Source: Sphingomonas hominis
GTDB lineage: Bacteria > Pseudomonadota > Alphaproteobacteria > Sphingomonadales > Sphingomonadaceae
Direction: 5' to 3'
DNA: 64,000 nucleotides
Assembly: GCF_013328205.1 (NCBI RefSeq)
Contig: NZ_JABULH010000001.1
Location: forward strand, 759,610 to 823,609
The notes under the pieces are model-generated. The model was not told the DNA's origin and made no database searches. It worked only from the letters and a program-made list of their open reading frames with translations. Both the position numbers and the translations under genes were made by a program. Below, one piece after another: positions 37,876-47,024 of this stretch (the first letter of the stretch is position 1; every line of letters starts with the position of its first letter).

Positions 37876-38540
37876 GCCAGCGCGCTCGCGGTCAGGCGAT
37901 AACCGCGGCCGCGCACGGTCTCGATCAACGGTGCCCCCACCTTCTTGCGCAATCGGCCGACGATCACCTCCAGGCTATTCGATTCGACGTCCGCGTCGCC
38001 CTCGTACACCTGTTCGAGCAGGTCGAGGCGGTCGATCACCGCTTCCTTGCGCAGCATCAACGCCGACAGGATGCGCCACTCGAGCGCGGTCAGCTTCAGC
38101 GGCATGCCGTGCAGTTCGAACTGCCCGGTCTGCGCCTCGAACGCGAGCGGGCCGCACGCGATCCGCGCGGCGGCATGGCCGGCCGCCCGGCGTACCAAGG
38201 CGCGCAATCGCATGACCAGTTCCTCGATACGGAACGGCTTCACCAGGTAATCGTCGGCACCGGCCTTGAACCCGGCGACCTTGTCCGACCATGCCTCGCG
38301 CGCGGTCAGGATCAGCACCGGCAGGTCGCGCCCGGCGGCGCGCCATTCGCGCAGCACGCTGACGCCGTCTCGGTCGGGCAGGCCGAGGTCGATCACCGCG
38401 GCTGCGTAAGCCTCAGTCGCGCCCGCGTGACCGCCGTCGATGCCGTTGGTGAACAGGTCCACCGCGCATTGCTCGGCGCGCAACGCGCGGGCGATCTCAG
38501 GACCGAGGTCGGGATCATCCTCGATCAATAGAATACGCAT
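37872..38540 (-). CDS. OmpR/PhoP-family response regulator
   Basis: 222 aa. Receiver domain with acidic pocket EDD (7-9), phosphorylated Asp51, Thr79 and Lys101, then a winged-helix DNA-binding domain ending SNSLEVIVGRLRKKVG and TVRGRGYRL. Strong GGAGGT about 10 bases before the ATG. A PhoP-box-like direct repeat just upstream suggests self-control. Partner of the kinase that overlaps its 3' end. Confidence 0.95.
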   Translation of the reverse strand: MRILLIEDDPDLGPEIARALRAEQCAVDLFTNGIDGGHAGATEAYAAAVIDLGLPDRDGVSVLREWRAAGRDLPVLILTAREAWSDKVAGFKAGADDYLVKPFRIEELVMRLRALVRRAAGHAAARIACGPLAFEAQTGQFELHGMPLKLTALEWRILSALMLRKEAVIDRLDLLEQVYEGDADVESNSLEVIVGRLRKKVGAPLIETVRGRGYRLTASALA

Positions 38541-38562
38541 GATGCCCGCTACCTCCGCCGAG

Positions 38563-38579
38563 TAAACTCAGGCTGAACG
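38563..38579 (-). promoter_or_regulatory. PhoP-box-like direct repeat before the two-component operon
   Basis: On the minus strand CGTTCA (38579-38574), five bases, AGTTTA (38568-38563): 9 of 12 bases match the (T/G)GTTTA-N5-(T/G)GTTTA box of PhoP. It lies between a TTGAAC -35-like hexamer (38590-38585) and the start codon. TGAAC-N6-GTTCA also makes a small palindrome here (38574-38589). Confidence 0.4.
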
Positions 38580-38650
38580 GGTGGGTTCAACGGTCGGGGG
38601 TGGCGACCGGACAGCGCGGCCGATGCGGCACGACACGAGGTCGCGATCGT

Positions 38651-38724
38651 TGGAGGCCCGACCGGGAATCGAACCCGGGTGCAAGGATTTGCAGTCCTCT
38701 GCGTCACCACTCCGCCATCGGGCC
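38651..38724 (-). tRNA. tRNA-Cys (GCA)
   Basis: 74 bases including an encoded CCA (38653-38651). The acceptor arms GGCCCGA/TCGGGCC pair perfectly with discriminator T; the anticodon stem-loop GGACTGCAAATCC gives GCA; the T arm has GGTTCGATTCC. It sits between the divergent two-component operon and the Pcm gene; no clear terminator was seen. Confidence 0.97.
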
Positions 38725-38869
38725 TCGACGTCGGGAGGCGCGCCAATGCGCGGCCTGGGGCGCCTGTGTCAAGCCTCGTGAGTGTTGGCGAGCGCGCGCG
38801 GGTTCGATACAGAACAGTTCAGAAGAAGTGTGTTGTCTTACTATGACAGCTATGGCACAGGAACCAGCG

Positions 38870-39538
38870 ATGACCGCGACGATGCTCCGATCCGACGAAC
38901 TCGAAACCATGCGTATCGCCATGGTCGCCAGCCAATTGCGCCCCAGCGGCGTCACCGACCCGCGCGTGATCACGGCAATGGCGGAAACGCCGCGCGAGCG
39001 GTTCATGCCGGCCGGCATGGGAGCGCTCGCTTACCGCGATTCGACGATCGACCTGGGGCAGGGTCGCCGCGCCAACACGCCGCTGGCGACCGCGCGCCTG
39101 CTGGTCGAGGCGCGGCTACGCGCGACCGACCGCGTGCTGCTGATCGGCGCGGCGATGGGCTATACCGCCGCGATTCTGGCGCAGATCGTCGCGGAGGTCG
39201 TGGCGGTGGAGAGCACGCCCGCGCTCGCTGCGGCGGCGCGCGCGAACCTGGCGGCGTTCTCCAACGTCCTCGTCGTCGAGGGCGCGTTGGAGAAGGGGCA
39301 TGCCGCGGGTGCGCCCTACGACGTGCTGGTGATCGACGGCGCGGTCGAGCAGGTGCCGTCGACGCTTTACACCCAATTGGCAGAGCGCGGGCGCGCGGTC
39401 ACCGGGCTGAACGACCGCGGCGTGTCGCGGCTGGCGGCGGGCGCGCGCGACGCCGACGTGCTCGGGCTGCTGCCGTTCGTCGATTACGACAGTGTGCCGC
39501 TGCCCGGTTTCGCGAAACCGCGTACCTTTACCTTCTGA
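38870..39538 (+). CDS. Protein-L-isoaspartate O-methyltransferase family protein
   Basis: 222 aa from ATG 38870, chosen because AGGAA ends 6 bases before it; ATGs at 38843 and 38852 are alternatives. The Pcm-like pattern is MRIAMVASQLRPSGVTDPRVITAMAETPRERFMP, then LIGAAMGYTAAILAQ as SAM motif I (usually GxGxGY, here degenerate) and VIDGAVEQVP. The true Pcm active-site motif is altered, so this may be the non-canonical branch common next to tolC in alphaproteobacteria. It is 10 bp before the tolC-type gene, so probably one operon. Confidence 0.88.
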   Translation: MTATMLRSDELETMRIAMVASQLRPSGVTDPRVITAMAETPRERFMPAGMGALAYRDSTIDLGQGRRANTPLATARLLVEARLRATDRVLLIGAAMGYTAAILAQIVAEVVAVESTPALAAAARANLAAFSNVLVVEGALEKGHAAGAPYDVLVIDGAVEQVPSTLYTQLAERGRAVTGLNDRGVSRLAAGARDADVLGLLPFVDYDSVPLPGFAKPRTFTF

Positions 39539-39548
39539 GGACACCCCT

Positions 39549-41060
39549 TTGCGCGCCTTTCCGCTTCTGCTCGGGACGATTCTTGCCGGCACCAGTGTCG
39601 CATCCGCGTCGGCCGAGACGCTGCGGGAGGCGTTGTTCAAGGCGTATCAAACCAACCCGACGCTGACCGGTCAGCGCGCCGGTCAGCGCGCCGCCGACCA
39701 GCAGGTGCCGCTGGCACGCGCGGCGGGGCGCCCGACGGTGGCGACGACGGGCGGGTTGAACGAGAATTTCATTCGTGGCGGCAACAGCTTCACCAGCCCG
39801 GAGCGGTCGCTGAACGCCAGCATCGGCGTGACCGTGCCGGTGTATCAGGGCGGCGCGGTGCGCAATTCGGTGCGCGCGGCGGAAACGCGGATCGAGGCGG
39901 GGCAGCTGACCCTGCGCGGCACCGAGGCGCAATTGTTCACCGCCGTGGTCGGCGCGTACAACAATGTGCTGCGCGACGAGGCGATCGTCGGGCTGAACGC
40001 GCAGAACATTCGCGTGCTCGAAACCAACCTGCGCGCGACCCGCGACCGGTTCGAGGTCGGCGACCTGACGCGCACCGACGTGGCGCAATCGGAAGCGCGC
40101 CTGAGCCTCGCGCGCGGACAATATCAGACGGTGCAGGCGAACCTGATCGCCAGCCGCGAGAATTACGTCAGCCTGGTGGGTGCCGCACCGCAATCGCTCG
40201 AACAACCACCGGCGCTGCCCAACCTGCCCGCGTCACCCGACGCGGCGGTGCAGATGGCGCTGGAGGACAATCCGCAATTGCTCGCCGCCAGGCGATCGCG
40301 CGACGCGACCGATTACGACATCAGGGTCGCGCGGGCGAGCCGGCTGCCGCAGGTCGGCGTCACCGTCGGGCAGAATTACTCCAACTTCCTCGGCACGCTG
40401 GGCGCGGGTCAGGGGTATAACGGGACGCAATCGGGCACGTCGACTGCGGCGGGATTGTCGCTCAACGTGCCGTTGTTCCAGGCTGGCCGGCCGGCCGCGC
40501 TGATCCGACAGGCGCAGGAACTGCGCTCGCAGGCGATCGAGCAGGCTACGCAGACCGAGCGGCAGGTGATCGCGCAAACGCGCTCGGCCTATGCGGTGTG
40601 GCGCTCGTCGCTGGAGGTGATCGCGTCGGCCGAAGCCGCGGTGGCCGCCAACAAGCTGAGCCTGGAGGGGGTGCGCGCGGAGAATAGCGTCGGTACGCGC
40701 ACCATCCTAGACATCCTGAATGCCGAACAGGAATTGCTCAACAGCCAGGTGACGTTGGTGACCGCGCGGCGCGACGCCTATGTCGCGGGCTTCGCGCTGC
40801 TCGCCGCGATGGGTGCAGCGGAGGCGCGCGATCTGGGGCTGGAAGGCGGGCCGCTCTACGATCCGGTCGCCAACTATCAACGCTATCGGGGCAGCTTGTC
40901 GGATTTCGACACGCGGATAGCCGAGGCGTCGCCGGCGCCGTCAACCGCCAAGGTGCCGGCGCAGAACGCGGTGGTCACGCGCCCGCTCGATCCGATGTTG
41001 CAGAGCAATGTTGACAGAAGCGCGCCATTAACCACAGGTGCAGACACGCGGCGCCCGTAA
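39549..41060 (+). CDS. TolC family outer-membrane channel protein
   Basis: 503 aa from TTG 39549 behind GAGGA. A signal peptide (MRAFPLLLGTILAGTSVASASA) precedes ETLREALFKAYQTNPTL, the classic TolC start. Two internally similar halves of OEP coiled coil follow, with DLTRTDVAQSEARL and VGTRTILDILNAEQELL. It forms the trimeric outer-membrane exit duct for type I secretion or RND pumps; no inner-membrane partner is encoded here. C-terminal tail is Pro/Ala-rich. Followed by popZ 35 bp later. Confidence 0.95.
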   Translation: MRAFPLLLGTILAGTSVASASAETLREALFKAYQTNPTLTGQRAGQRAADQQVPLARAAGRPTVATTGGLNENFIRGGNSFTSPERSLNASIGVTVPVYQGGAVRNSVRAAETRIEAGQLTLRGTEAQLFTAVVGAYNNVLRDEAIVGLNAQNIRVLETNLRATRDRFEVGDLTRTDVAQSEARLSLARGQYQTVQANLIASRENYVSLVGAAPQSLEQPPALPNLPASPDAAVQMALEDNPQLLAARRSRDATDYDIRVARASRLPQVGVTVGQNYSNFLGTLGAGQGYNGTQSGTSTAAGLSLNVPLFQAGRPAALIRQAQELRSQAIEQATQTERQVIAQTRSAYAVWRSSLEVIASAEAAVAANKLSLEGVRAENSVGTRTILDILNAEQELLNSQVTLVTARRDAYVAGFALLAAMGAAEARDLGLEGGPLYDPVANYQRYRGSLSDFDTRIAEASPAPSTAKVPAQNAVVTRPLDPMLQSNVDRSAPLTTGADTRRP

Positions 41061-41095
41061 CGGGGCGCCAAACGGGCGGGGCAAACGGGGTTACG

Positions 41096-41620
41096 ATGGG
41101 CGACATGAGCGCGGAGCCGTCGATGGAGGACATTCTTTCCTCCATCAAGCGCATCATCGCGGAAGAAGGCGACACCAGCACGCCGCGGCATCGCCGCGTG
41201 CAGGGCCGCGCCGCACCGCTGCCAATGGGTCGCGACGAGGATGATGACGAGGACGAGGTGCTCGAACTGAGCGACCCGATCTCGCCACCGACACCGCCGC
41301 CGCCCGCACCGCCGCTGGTCGAGCCGCGACCCATACCGGCTGCGCGTGCTGCGCCGCCGCCACATTACGCGCCCGCTGCCGATCATCAAGACGCGCAGGC
41401 CGCGCACGTGTCCGCCGCCACCGTCGAGGCAACGCGCGGTGCGCTGGGCTCGCTGTCGCGTCTGCTGGTGAAGCCCGAGCCCGACAGCGACGGCACGCTC
41501 GAAGGATTGGTGCGCGAGATGCTGCGTCCGATGGTATCCGCCTGGCTCGACCGCAATCTACCGGGGATCGTCGAGCAACTGGTCGCACGCGAGATCGCGA
41601 AGATCACCGCGGGACAGTAG
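41096..41620 (+). CDS. popZ: PopZ-like pole-organising protein (DUF2497)
   Basis: 174 aa. N-terminal helix SMEDILSSIKRIIAEE, an acidic/proline-rich disordered middle (DEDDDEDE, PPTPPPPAPP) and a C-terminal helical oligomerisation region ending LEGLVREMLRPMVSAWLDRNLPGIVEQLVAREI, exactly the PopZ plan. PopZ forms polar hubs that anchor ParB-parS and cell-cycle regulators in alphaproteobacteria. The tolC-popZ-valS order around an S9 peptidase agrees with synteny I recall. ATG 41105 is an alternative start. Confidence 0.93.
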   Translation: MGDMSAEPSMEDILSSIKRIIAEEGDTSTPRHRRVQGRAAPLPMGRDEDDDEDEVLELSDPISPPTPPPPAPPLVEPRPIPAARAAPPPHYAPAADHQDAQAAHVSAATVEATRGALGSLSRLLVKPEPDSDGTLEGLVREMLRPMVSAWLDRNLPGIVEQLVAREIAKITAGQ

Positions 41621-41683
41621 TTCGCGAACGTCAATGATGCGCGCGCGATTGTTTCACGCGCGACGATCTGCTTAACCGACGCG

Positions 41684-43720
41684 ATGAAGAGGATCATCGC
41701 GGCGACCCTGCTCGCCACCGCTGTCACCGCCGTTCCTGCCGCTGCGCGCCAGTTGACGATCGCTGACGTGACGACCTTGTCGCGCGTCGGTTCGCCAACG
41801 ATGTCGAAGGACGGACGCTGGCTGGTTTGGGCGCAGCGCGAAACCGATCTCGCCGCGGATCGCGGGCGCTACGATCTGTGGCGGCTCGACCTGTCGCAAA
41901 CCGGCGCGATACCTCAGAAGCTCGCTGCCGACGCCAAGCTCGACGAGAACGATCCGCAGATCGTCGGCGCCACCGTCTATCTCACCGCCGACGACGCGAT
42001 CTGGTCGGTGCCGGTGACGGGCGGCACGCCGCGGCGTCTGACCAACTTCAAGGGCGGTTTCAACGGCTACAAGGTCGCGCCGACCGGCGATCGCCTGGTC
42101 GTCTGGGCCGATCGCAAGCCTGGTGCGCCGAGCCTTGAGCCTGTGATGGAGAAGAAGGATACGCTTGCCGGATCGGCGCGCACATACGATCAGCTTTTCG
42201 TGCGCCACTGGGACAGCTGGGCCGACGGCACGCGCTCGCAGCTGTTCGTCCTGCCGCTGACGAGTGCCGGTGCGCCCGGCAACGGCGTGGCGATCCAAGG
42301 TACGCTGGTCGGCGACGCGCCGTCCAAGCCGTTCGGCGGCGCGGAGGAAGTGAGCTGGAGCGCGGACGGGCGCACCGTCTATTTCGCGCTGCGCGAGGCC
42401 GGGCGGATCGAGCCCTTGTCGACCAACCTCGACATCTTCGCGGCACCCGCCGACGGGTCAGCCGCGCCGACCAACCTGACTGCCGCCAACAAGGCCACCG
42501 ACACGCAGCCGAGCGTCTCGCCAGATGGGCGCAAGCTCGCCTATCTCGCGATGCGCCGCCCCGCCTTCGAGGCCGACCGCTACGTGCTGACGATCCGCGA
42601 TCTGGCGAGCGGCCAGACGGTGTCGCTGACCGAGCGCTGGGATCGTTCGGTCGGATCGATCGCCTGGGCGCTCGATTCGCGCAGTCTCTACGTCACTGCG
42701 GAGGACACGCAGGAGAACCCAGTGTGGCGCGTCGATGCGGCGAGCGGGCAAGTGACCCGATTGACGCAGGCGGGCAACGTCTCCGCGGTCGTCGTCGGCG
42801 CGCGCGGGGCGGTGGTCGCGATGAACAGCCTGACCGCGCCCGACGATTTCTACCGAGTCGCGGGTAGTCAGCCGCAGCGGCTGACCAGCGTCAATGCCGC
42901 CAAGCTCGCCGGTATTGACATGCCGACCGTCGACCGCTTCAGCTTCAAGGGCGCGAACAACGACACCGTGTGGGGCTATGCGGTCAAGCCGTACGGTGCG
43001 CCGGCGACGGGTGGGGGGAAGGTGCCGATCGCGTTCATGGTCCACGGCGGACCGCAGGGGTCGAGCAATAATAGTTGGTCATACCGCTGGAACCCGGCGG
43101 TGTTCGCGGGCGCCGGTTACGGGTTGGTCGCGGTCGATTTCCACGGCTCGACCGGGTACGGCCAAGCGTTTACCGACGCGATCAGCAATAATTGGGGCGG
43201 CTGGCCGCTCGAGGATCTGCAAAAGGGCTTGGCCGCCGCGACTGCCAGATATTCGTGGCTCGACGGCGACAATGCCTGCGCGCTCGGCGCGTCCTACGGC
43301 GGGTATATGATGAACTGGATCGAGGGACGCTGGCCCGATCGCTTCAAGTGCATCGTTCAGCACGACGGCGTCTTCGACGCCCGCGCGATGGCGTACGAAA
43401 CCGAAGAGCTCTGGTTCGACGAGTGGGAGCATGGCGGCAAGGCGTATTTCGAAGACCCGCAGGCGTTCGAGCGCTGGAACCCGGTCAACTACGTCGACCG
43501 TTGGAAGACGCCGCAGCTCGTCATCACCGGCGAGAAGGACTTTCGCATCCCCTACACGCAAGGGATTGCCGCCTTCACCGCGCTTCAGCGCCGCAACATC
43601 CCCTCGCGGCTGGTCGTGTTCCCGAACGAGAACCATTGGGTGCTGAAGCCCAAGAACTCGCGGCAATGGTACGGCGAGGTGCTCGGCTGGATGGACCGCT
43701 GGACCAAGGGCCAGCGCTGA
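41684..43720 (+). CDS. S9 family prolyl oligopeptidase / dipeptidyl aminopeptidase
   Basis: 678 aa with a signal peptide (MKRIIAATLLATAVTAVPAAARQ), so periplasmic. An N-terminal beta-propeller with repeated WD-like strands (SPDGRKLAYLAMRR, WALDSRSLYVTAEDT) leads to an alpha/beta-hydrolase domain: HGGPQGS, nucleophile Ser537 in GASYGGYMMNW, acid in TGEKDFRIPY and His in NENHWVLKPKNS. It cleaves short peptides. It is a single gene facing a convergent small gene. Confidence 0.95.
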   Translation: MKRIIAATLLATAVTAVPAAARQLTIADVTTLSRVGSPTMSKDGRWLVWAQRETDLAADRGRYDLWRLDLSQTGAIPQKLAADAKLDENDPQIVGATVYLTADDAIWSVPVTGGTPRRLTNFKGGFNGYKVAPTGDRLVVWADRKPGAPSLEPVMEKKDTLAGSARTYDQLFVRHWDSWADGTRSQLFVLPLTSAGAPGNGVAIQGTLVGDAPSKPFGGAEEVSWSADGRTVYFALREAGRIEPLSTNLDIFAAPADGSAAPTNLTAANKATDTQPSVSPDGRKLAYLAMRRPAFEADRYVLTIRDLASGQTVSLTERWDRSVGSIAWALDSRSLYVTAEDTQENPVWRVDAASGQVTRLTQAGNVSAVVVGARGAVVAMNSLTAPDDFYRVAGSQPQRLTSVNAAKLAGIDMPTVDRFSFKGANNDTVWGYAVKPYGAPATGGGKVPIAFMVHGGPQGSSNNSWSYRWNPAVFAGAGYGLVAVDFHGSTGYGQAFTDAISNNWGGWPLEDLQKGLAAATARYSWLDGDNACALGASYGGYMMNWIEGRWPDRFKCIVQHDGVFDARAMAYETEELWFDEWEHGGKAYFEDPQAFERWNPVNYVDRWKTPQLVITGEKDFRIPYTQGIAAFTALQRRNIPSRLVVFPNENHWVLKPKNSRQWYGEVLGWMDRWTKGQR

Positions 43721-43724
43721 CGCG

Positions 43725-44138
43725 TCAGGCCGCCGCAGGAGCAGCGTGGAGGCGCGGGAACAGCTCGCGCTCCGCCCAATCGAAGCGGCGTTGCAGGCGC
43801 GCCTGCAACGCCAGTACTGCCGCGACATAGGCCGGCCACTCGGCCTCGATCCGCGCCGGGGTCCAGGCGCGGATATGGGCGCTGTAATCGCGGAACAGCG
43901 CCAGCATCTCGTGCTCCGCGGCGCGGACGGTCGGGGGCAACAGGACCGCGCACGCCGCCGATCGTTCGGCGGGAATGTGGGCTGAGAAGATCTGCGAGAA
44001 GTCGACGCGACGCCGCAGCAGCGCGGCACGGATATCGGCTGGCTGGGCCGCCAGCACGGCCGCGTAATCGCGCATGATCGCGCGGAGGTGGTCGTGGTTG
44101 TCGCGCAGCGCGTCGGTGGGTCGATGTGCCTGTCTCAC
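43725..44138 (-). CDS. Hemerythrin-like four-helix protein (tentative)
   Basis: 137 aa, all-helical. Histidines and acidic residues fall at positions recalling hemerythrin-type helices (DNHDHLR near 13-19, SAHIPAE near 52-58, EHEMLALFRDYSAH near 75-88), but the complete HxxxE/HxxxH set is not certain. If iron-binding, it could sense or carry O2 or NO. It converges tail to tail with the S9 peptidase (4 bp apart) and diverges from valS. Confidence 0.7.
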   Translation of the reverse strand: MRQAHRPTDALRDNHDHLRAIMRDYAAVLAAQPADIRAALLRRRVDFSQIFSAHIPAERSAACAVLLPPTVRAAEHEMLALFRDYSAHIRAWTPARIEAEWPAYVAAVLALQARLQRRFDWAERELFPRLHAAPAAA

Positions 44139-44267
44139 GCGGTCGGCGTTAGGTGATGGGTGTTAAGCAAGCGTGTGCAACGGCTTAGTGGCGGCGCGAT
44201 GCGCGGCGGTCGGCTCGCGTCCGTCGCAGGCTTCTCACGCACGCCTGGGCTGGCTACACGCGGGCGC

Positions 44268-46922
44268 ATGAGCGAACTTCCCCAGAACACGTTGCCCAAA
44301 ACCTTCGACCCCGCCGCGATCGAGACGCGCTGGTACCAGCATTGGGAAGAGAAGGGCCTGTTCCGCCCCGACCGGCCGAACGCCGAGCCGTGGACAATCG
44401 TCAATCCGCCGCCCAACGTGACGGGCTCGCTCCACATCGGCCACGCGCTCGACAATACACTGCAGGACATACTCGCCCGCCACGCGCGGTTGAAGGGCAA
44501 GGATGCGCTCTGGGTCGTTGGCACCGACCACGCGGGCATTGCGACGCAGATGGTGGTCGAGCGGCAGATGAATGCCGCGGGACAGAAGCGCACCGATCTG
44601 TCGCGCGAACAGTTTGTCGAACGCGTGTGGGACTGGAAGGCGGAGAGCGGCGGCGAGATCACGCGGCAGCTGCGCCGGCTCGGCTGCTCGATGGATTGGG
44701 CCAACGAGCGCTTCACGATGGACGAGGGCTTCTCGAAGGCCGTGCTCAAGGTCTTCGTGGAGCTGCACCGCGAGGGCCTGCTCTACCGCGACAAAAGGCT
44801 GGTTAACTGGGACCCGGGTCTCGGCACCGCGATCAGCGACTTGGAGGTCGAGACGCGCGAGGTGCAGGGCAAGTTCTGGCACCTGCGTTACCCGCTGGAG
44901 GACGGATCGGGCTTCATCGAGGTCGCGACGACGCGGCCGGAGACGATGCTCGCAGACATGGCGGTCGCGGTTCACCCCGACGACGCGCGCTACACCGCGC
45001 TGATCGGACGCAACGTGCGCCTGCCGATCACCGGACGGCTGATCCCGATCATCGCCGACGAGCACGCCGACCCGGCACTCGGCTCGGGTGCGGTGAAAAT
45101 CACGCCGGGGCACGACTTCAACGATTTCGAGGTCGGCCGTCGCGCTGGGATCGAGGCGCGCGACATGCTCAACATGCTGAATGCCAAGGCGTGCGTGACG
45201 CAGGTGGCCGACGGCAGCATTCCGGCCGAGTTCCTGGGACTGTCGACGGCCGAGGCGCGGGCGGCGGTGGTCGCACGGCTCAAGGGAGAGGGCGTGCTGG
45301 TCCCGCACGTCGACAAGGACGGCGCGGAACACGACGCCGAGCCGCGTACGATCCAGACGCCGTATGGCGATCGCTCGGGCGTGGTGATCGAGCCGTGGCT
45401 GACCGACCAATGGTACGTCGACGCGAAGACGCTCGCGCAGCCGGCGATCGAGGCAGTGCGATCGGGCAAGATCAAAATCGTGCCCAAGACGTGGGAAAAG
45501 ACCTTCTTCAATTGGATGGAGAACATCCAGCCGTGGTGCGTCTCTCGGCAGCTCTGGTGGGGGCACCGCATTCCGGCGTGGTTCGCCGAGGACGGCCGCA
45601 TCTTCGTTGCCGAGACCGCCGAGCAAGCGCAAGCGCAGGCAGGCGAGGGTGTCGCATTGCGTCAGGACGAGGACGTGCTCGACACGTGGTTCTCCTCCGC
45701 TCTGTGGCCGTTCGCGACGCTCGGCTGGCCCGAGGGTGAGGATCGCACGCTCGCGGGCCGCTATCCCAACGACGTGCTGATATCGGGCTTCGACATCCTG
45801 TTCTTCTGGGATGCGCGCATGATGATGCAGGGCATGCACTTCATGGGCGACGTGCCGTTCCGCACGCTCTACCTCCACGGCCTCGTCCGCGCGGCGGACG
45901 GCGCGAAGATGTCGAAGTCGAAGGGCAACACGGTTGATCCCTTGGGGCTGATCGACCGCTACGGCGCCGACGCGCTCCGCTTCTTCATGGCGGCGATGGA
46001 GAGCCAGGGCCGCGACATCAAGATGGATGAGAAGCGGGTCGAGGGGTACCGCAACTTCGCGACCAAGCTGTGGAACGCCAGCCGTTTCGCGCAAGGAAAC
46101 GGCATCGGTGGCTCGACCACGCTCGACCCGCCGGTCGCGACGAACGCGGTCAACAAGTGGATCGTCGCGGAAGCGATCGCGACCGTGCAGGCGGTCGACC
46201 TGGCGCTAGCCGACTATCGCTTCGACGCCGCGGCGAATGCGATCTATCAATTCACCTGGAGCCGGTTCTGCGACTGGTATCTGGAGCTTATCAAGGGCGC
46301 GATCGACGATGAGACGAAGGCGGTCGCCGGCTGGGTGCTCGACCAGATCCTGGTGCTGCTCCACCCGTTCATGCCGTTCATTACCGAGGAATTGTGGCAC
46401 GCGCTGGCGCCTCGCGAGCACGAGCTGATCGTCGCGCATTGGCCGATGGCCGACGCGCGCGCGCTTGATCCCGCGGCAGGCGCGCAGGTCTCGGGCCTGA
46501 TCGAGTTGATCGAGGCGGTGCGCGCCGCCCGCGCCGAGTTGAACGTACCGCCGGGCGCGCGAATCGCGCTCCACACTGGTGCTAGCGCGATCCCCGCCGA
46601 AATCGTGCCCTATGTCGAGCGGCTCGCGCGCGTCATGGTGACCGCGGGCGAGGCGGAGGGCGCACGCGCGCCGATCCTGTGGGGGGCGGAAACGTTCGCG
46701 CTCGCGCTCGACGGCGTCATCGACTTGGACGCGGAGCGCGCGCGGCTCACCAAGTCGCTCGCCGCGGCCGAGAAGGACCGCGACGCACTCGCCGGCCGCC
46801 TGGGCAACCCGAGCTTCGTCGAGCGCGCGAAACCCGAGGCGGTGGAGAAGGCGAAGGCCGATCACGCCGAAAAGTCGGCCGACGCCGAGCGCTTCGCCGC
46901 CGCGCTCGCGCGGCTCGGGTGA
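44268..46922 (+). CDS. valS: Valyl-tRNA synthetase
   Basis: 884-aa class Ia synthetase charging tRNA-Val. HIGH at 56-59 ([10 protein letters not shown]), CP1 editing domain in the middle, KMSKS at 547-551 ([12 protein letters not shown]), anticodon-binding helices with [14 protein letters not shown] and the C-terminal coiled coil ([21 protein letters not shown]) that is specific to ValRS. Start [15 protein letters not shown] at 44268 fits homologues; the frame is open upstream but carries no synthetase sequence. Confidence 0.98.
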   Translation: MSELPQNTLPKTFDPAAIETRWYQHWEEKGLFRPDRPNAEPWTIVNPPPNVTGSLHIGHALDNTLQDILARHARLKGKDALWVVGTDHAGIATQMVVERQMNAAGQKRTDLSREQFVERVWDWKAESGGEITRQLRRLGCSMDWANERFTMDEGFSKAVLKVFVELHREGLLYRDKRLVNWDPGLGTAISDLEVETREVQGKFWHLRYPLEDGSGFIEVATTRPETMLADMAVAVHPDDARYTALIGRNVRLPITGRLIPIIADEHADPALGSGAVKITPGHDFNDFEVGRRAGIEARDMLNMLNAKACVTQVADGSIPAEFLGLSTAEARAAVVARLKGEGVLVPHVDKDGAEHDAEPRTIQTPYGDRSGVVIEPWLTDQWYVDAKTLAQPAIEAVRSGKIKIVPKTWEKTFFNWMENIQPWCVSRQLWWGHRIPAWFAEDGRIFVAETAEQAQAQAGEGVALRQDEDVLDTWFSSALWPFATLGWPEGEDRTLAGRYPNDVLISGFDILFFWDARMMMQGMHFMGDVPFRTLYLHGLVRAADGAKMSKSKGNTVDPLGLIDRYGADALRFFMAAMESQGRDIKMDEKRVEGYRNFATKLWNASRFAQGNGIGGSTTLDPPVATNAVNKWIVAEAIATVQAVDLALADYRFDAAANAIYQFTWSRFCDWYLELIKGAIDDETKAVAGWVLDQILVLLHPFMPFITEELWHALAPREHELIVAHWPMADARALDPAAGAQVSGLIELIEAVRAARAELNVPPGARIALHTGASAIPAEIVPYVERLARVMVTAGEAEGARAPILWGAETFALALDGVIDLDAERARLTKSLAAAEKDRDALAGRLGNPSFVERAKPEAVEKAKADHAEKSADAERFAAALARLG

Positions 46923-46983
46923 CCGTAGCGGGGCGCTTCCATCATCGGAGCGCCTCGCTGCACCGTTGCAACGCCGGCTACGG
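46923..46983 (+). other. Nested inverted repeats after valS
   Basis: CCGTAGC (46923-46929) pairs with GCTACGG (46977-46983), enclosing a second hairpin GGCGCT (46932-46937) / AGCGCC (46949-46954). It starts one base after the valS stop. It could protect or terminate the valS message or be a leader element for the MATE gene 42 bp on; no T-tract. Confidence 0.45.
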
Positions 46984-47024
46984 TCGGACGGAACGGATCG
47001 CCGCGACGAGGGTAGGGCAGCGGC

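Noticed and set aside
44235-46094. 619-codon minus frame over valS
   Set aside because: Shadow of the valS codons; no motifs, no ribosome site.
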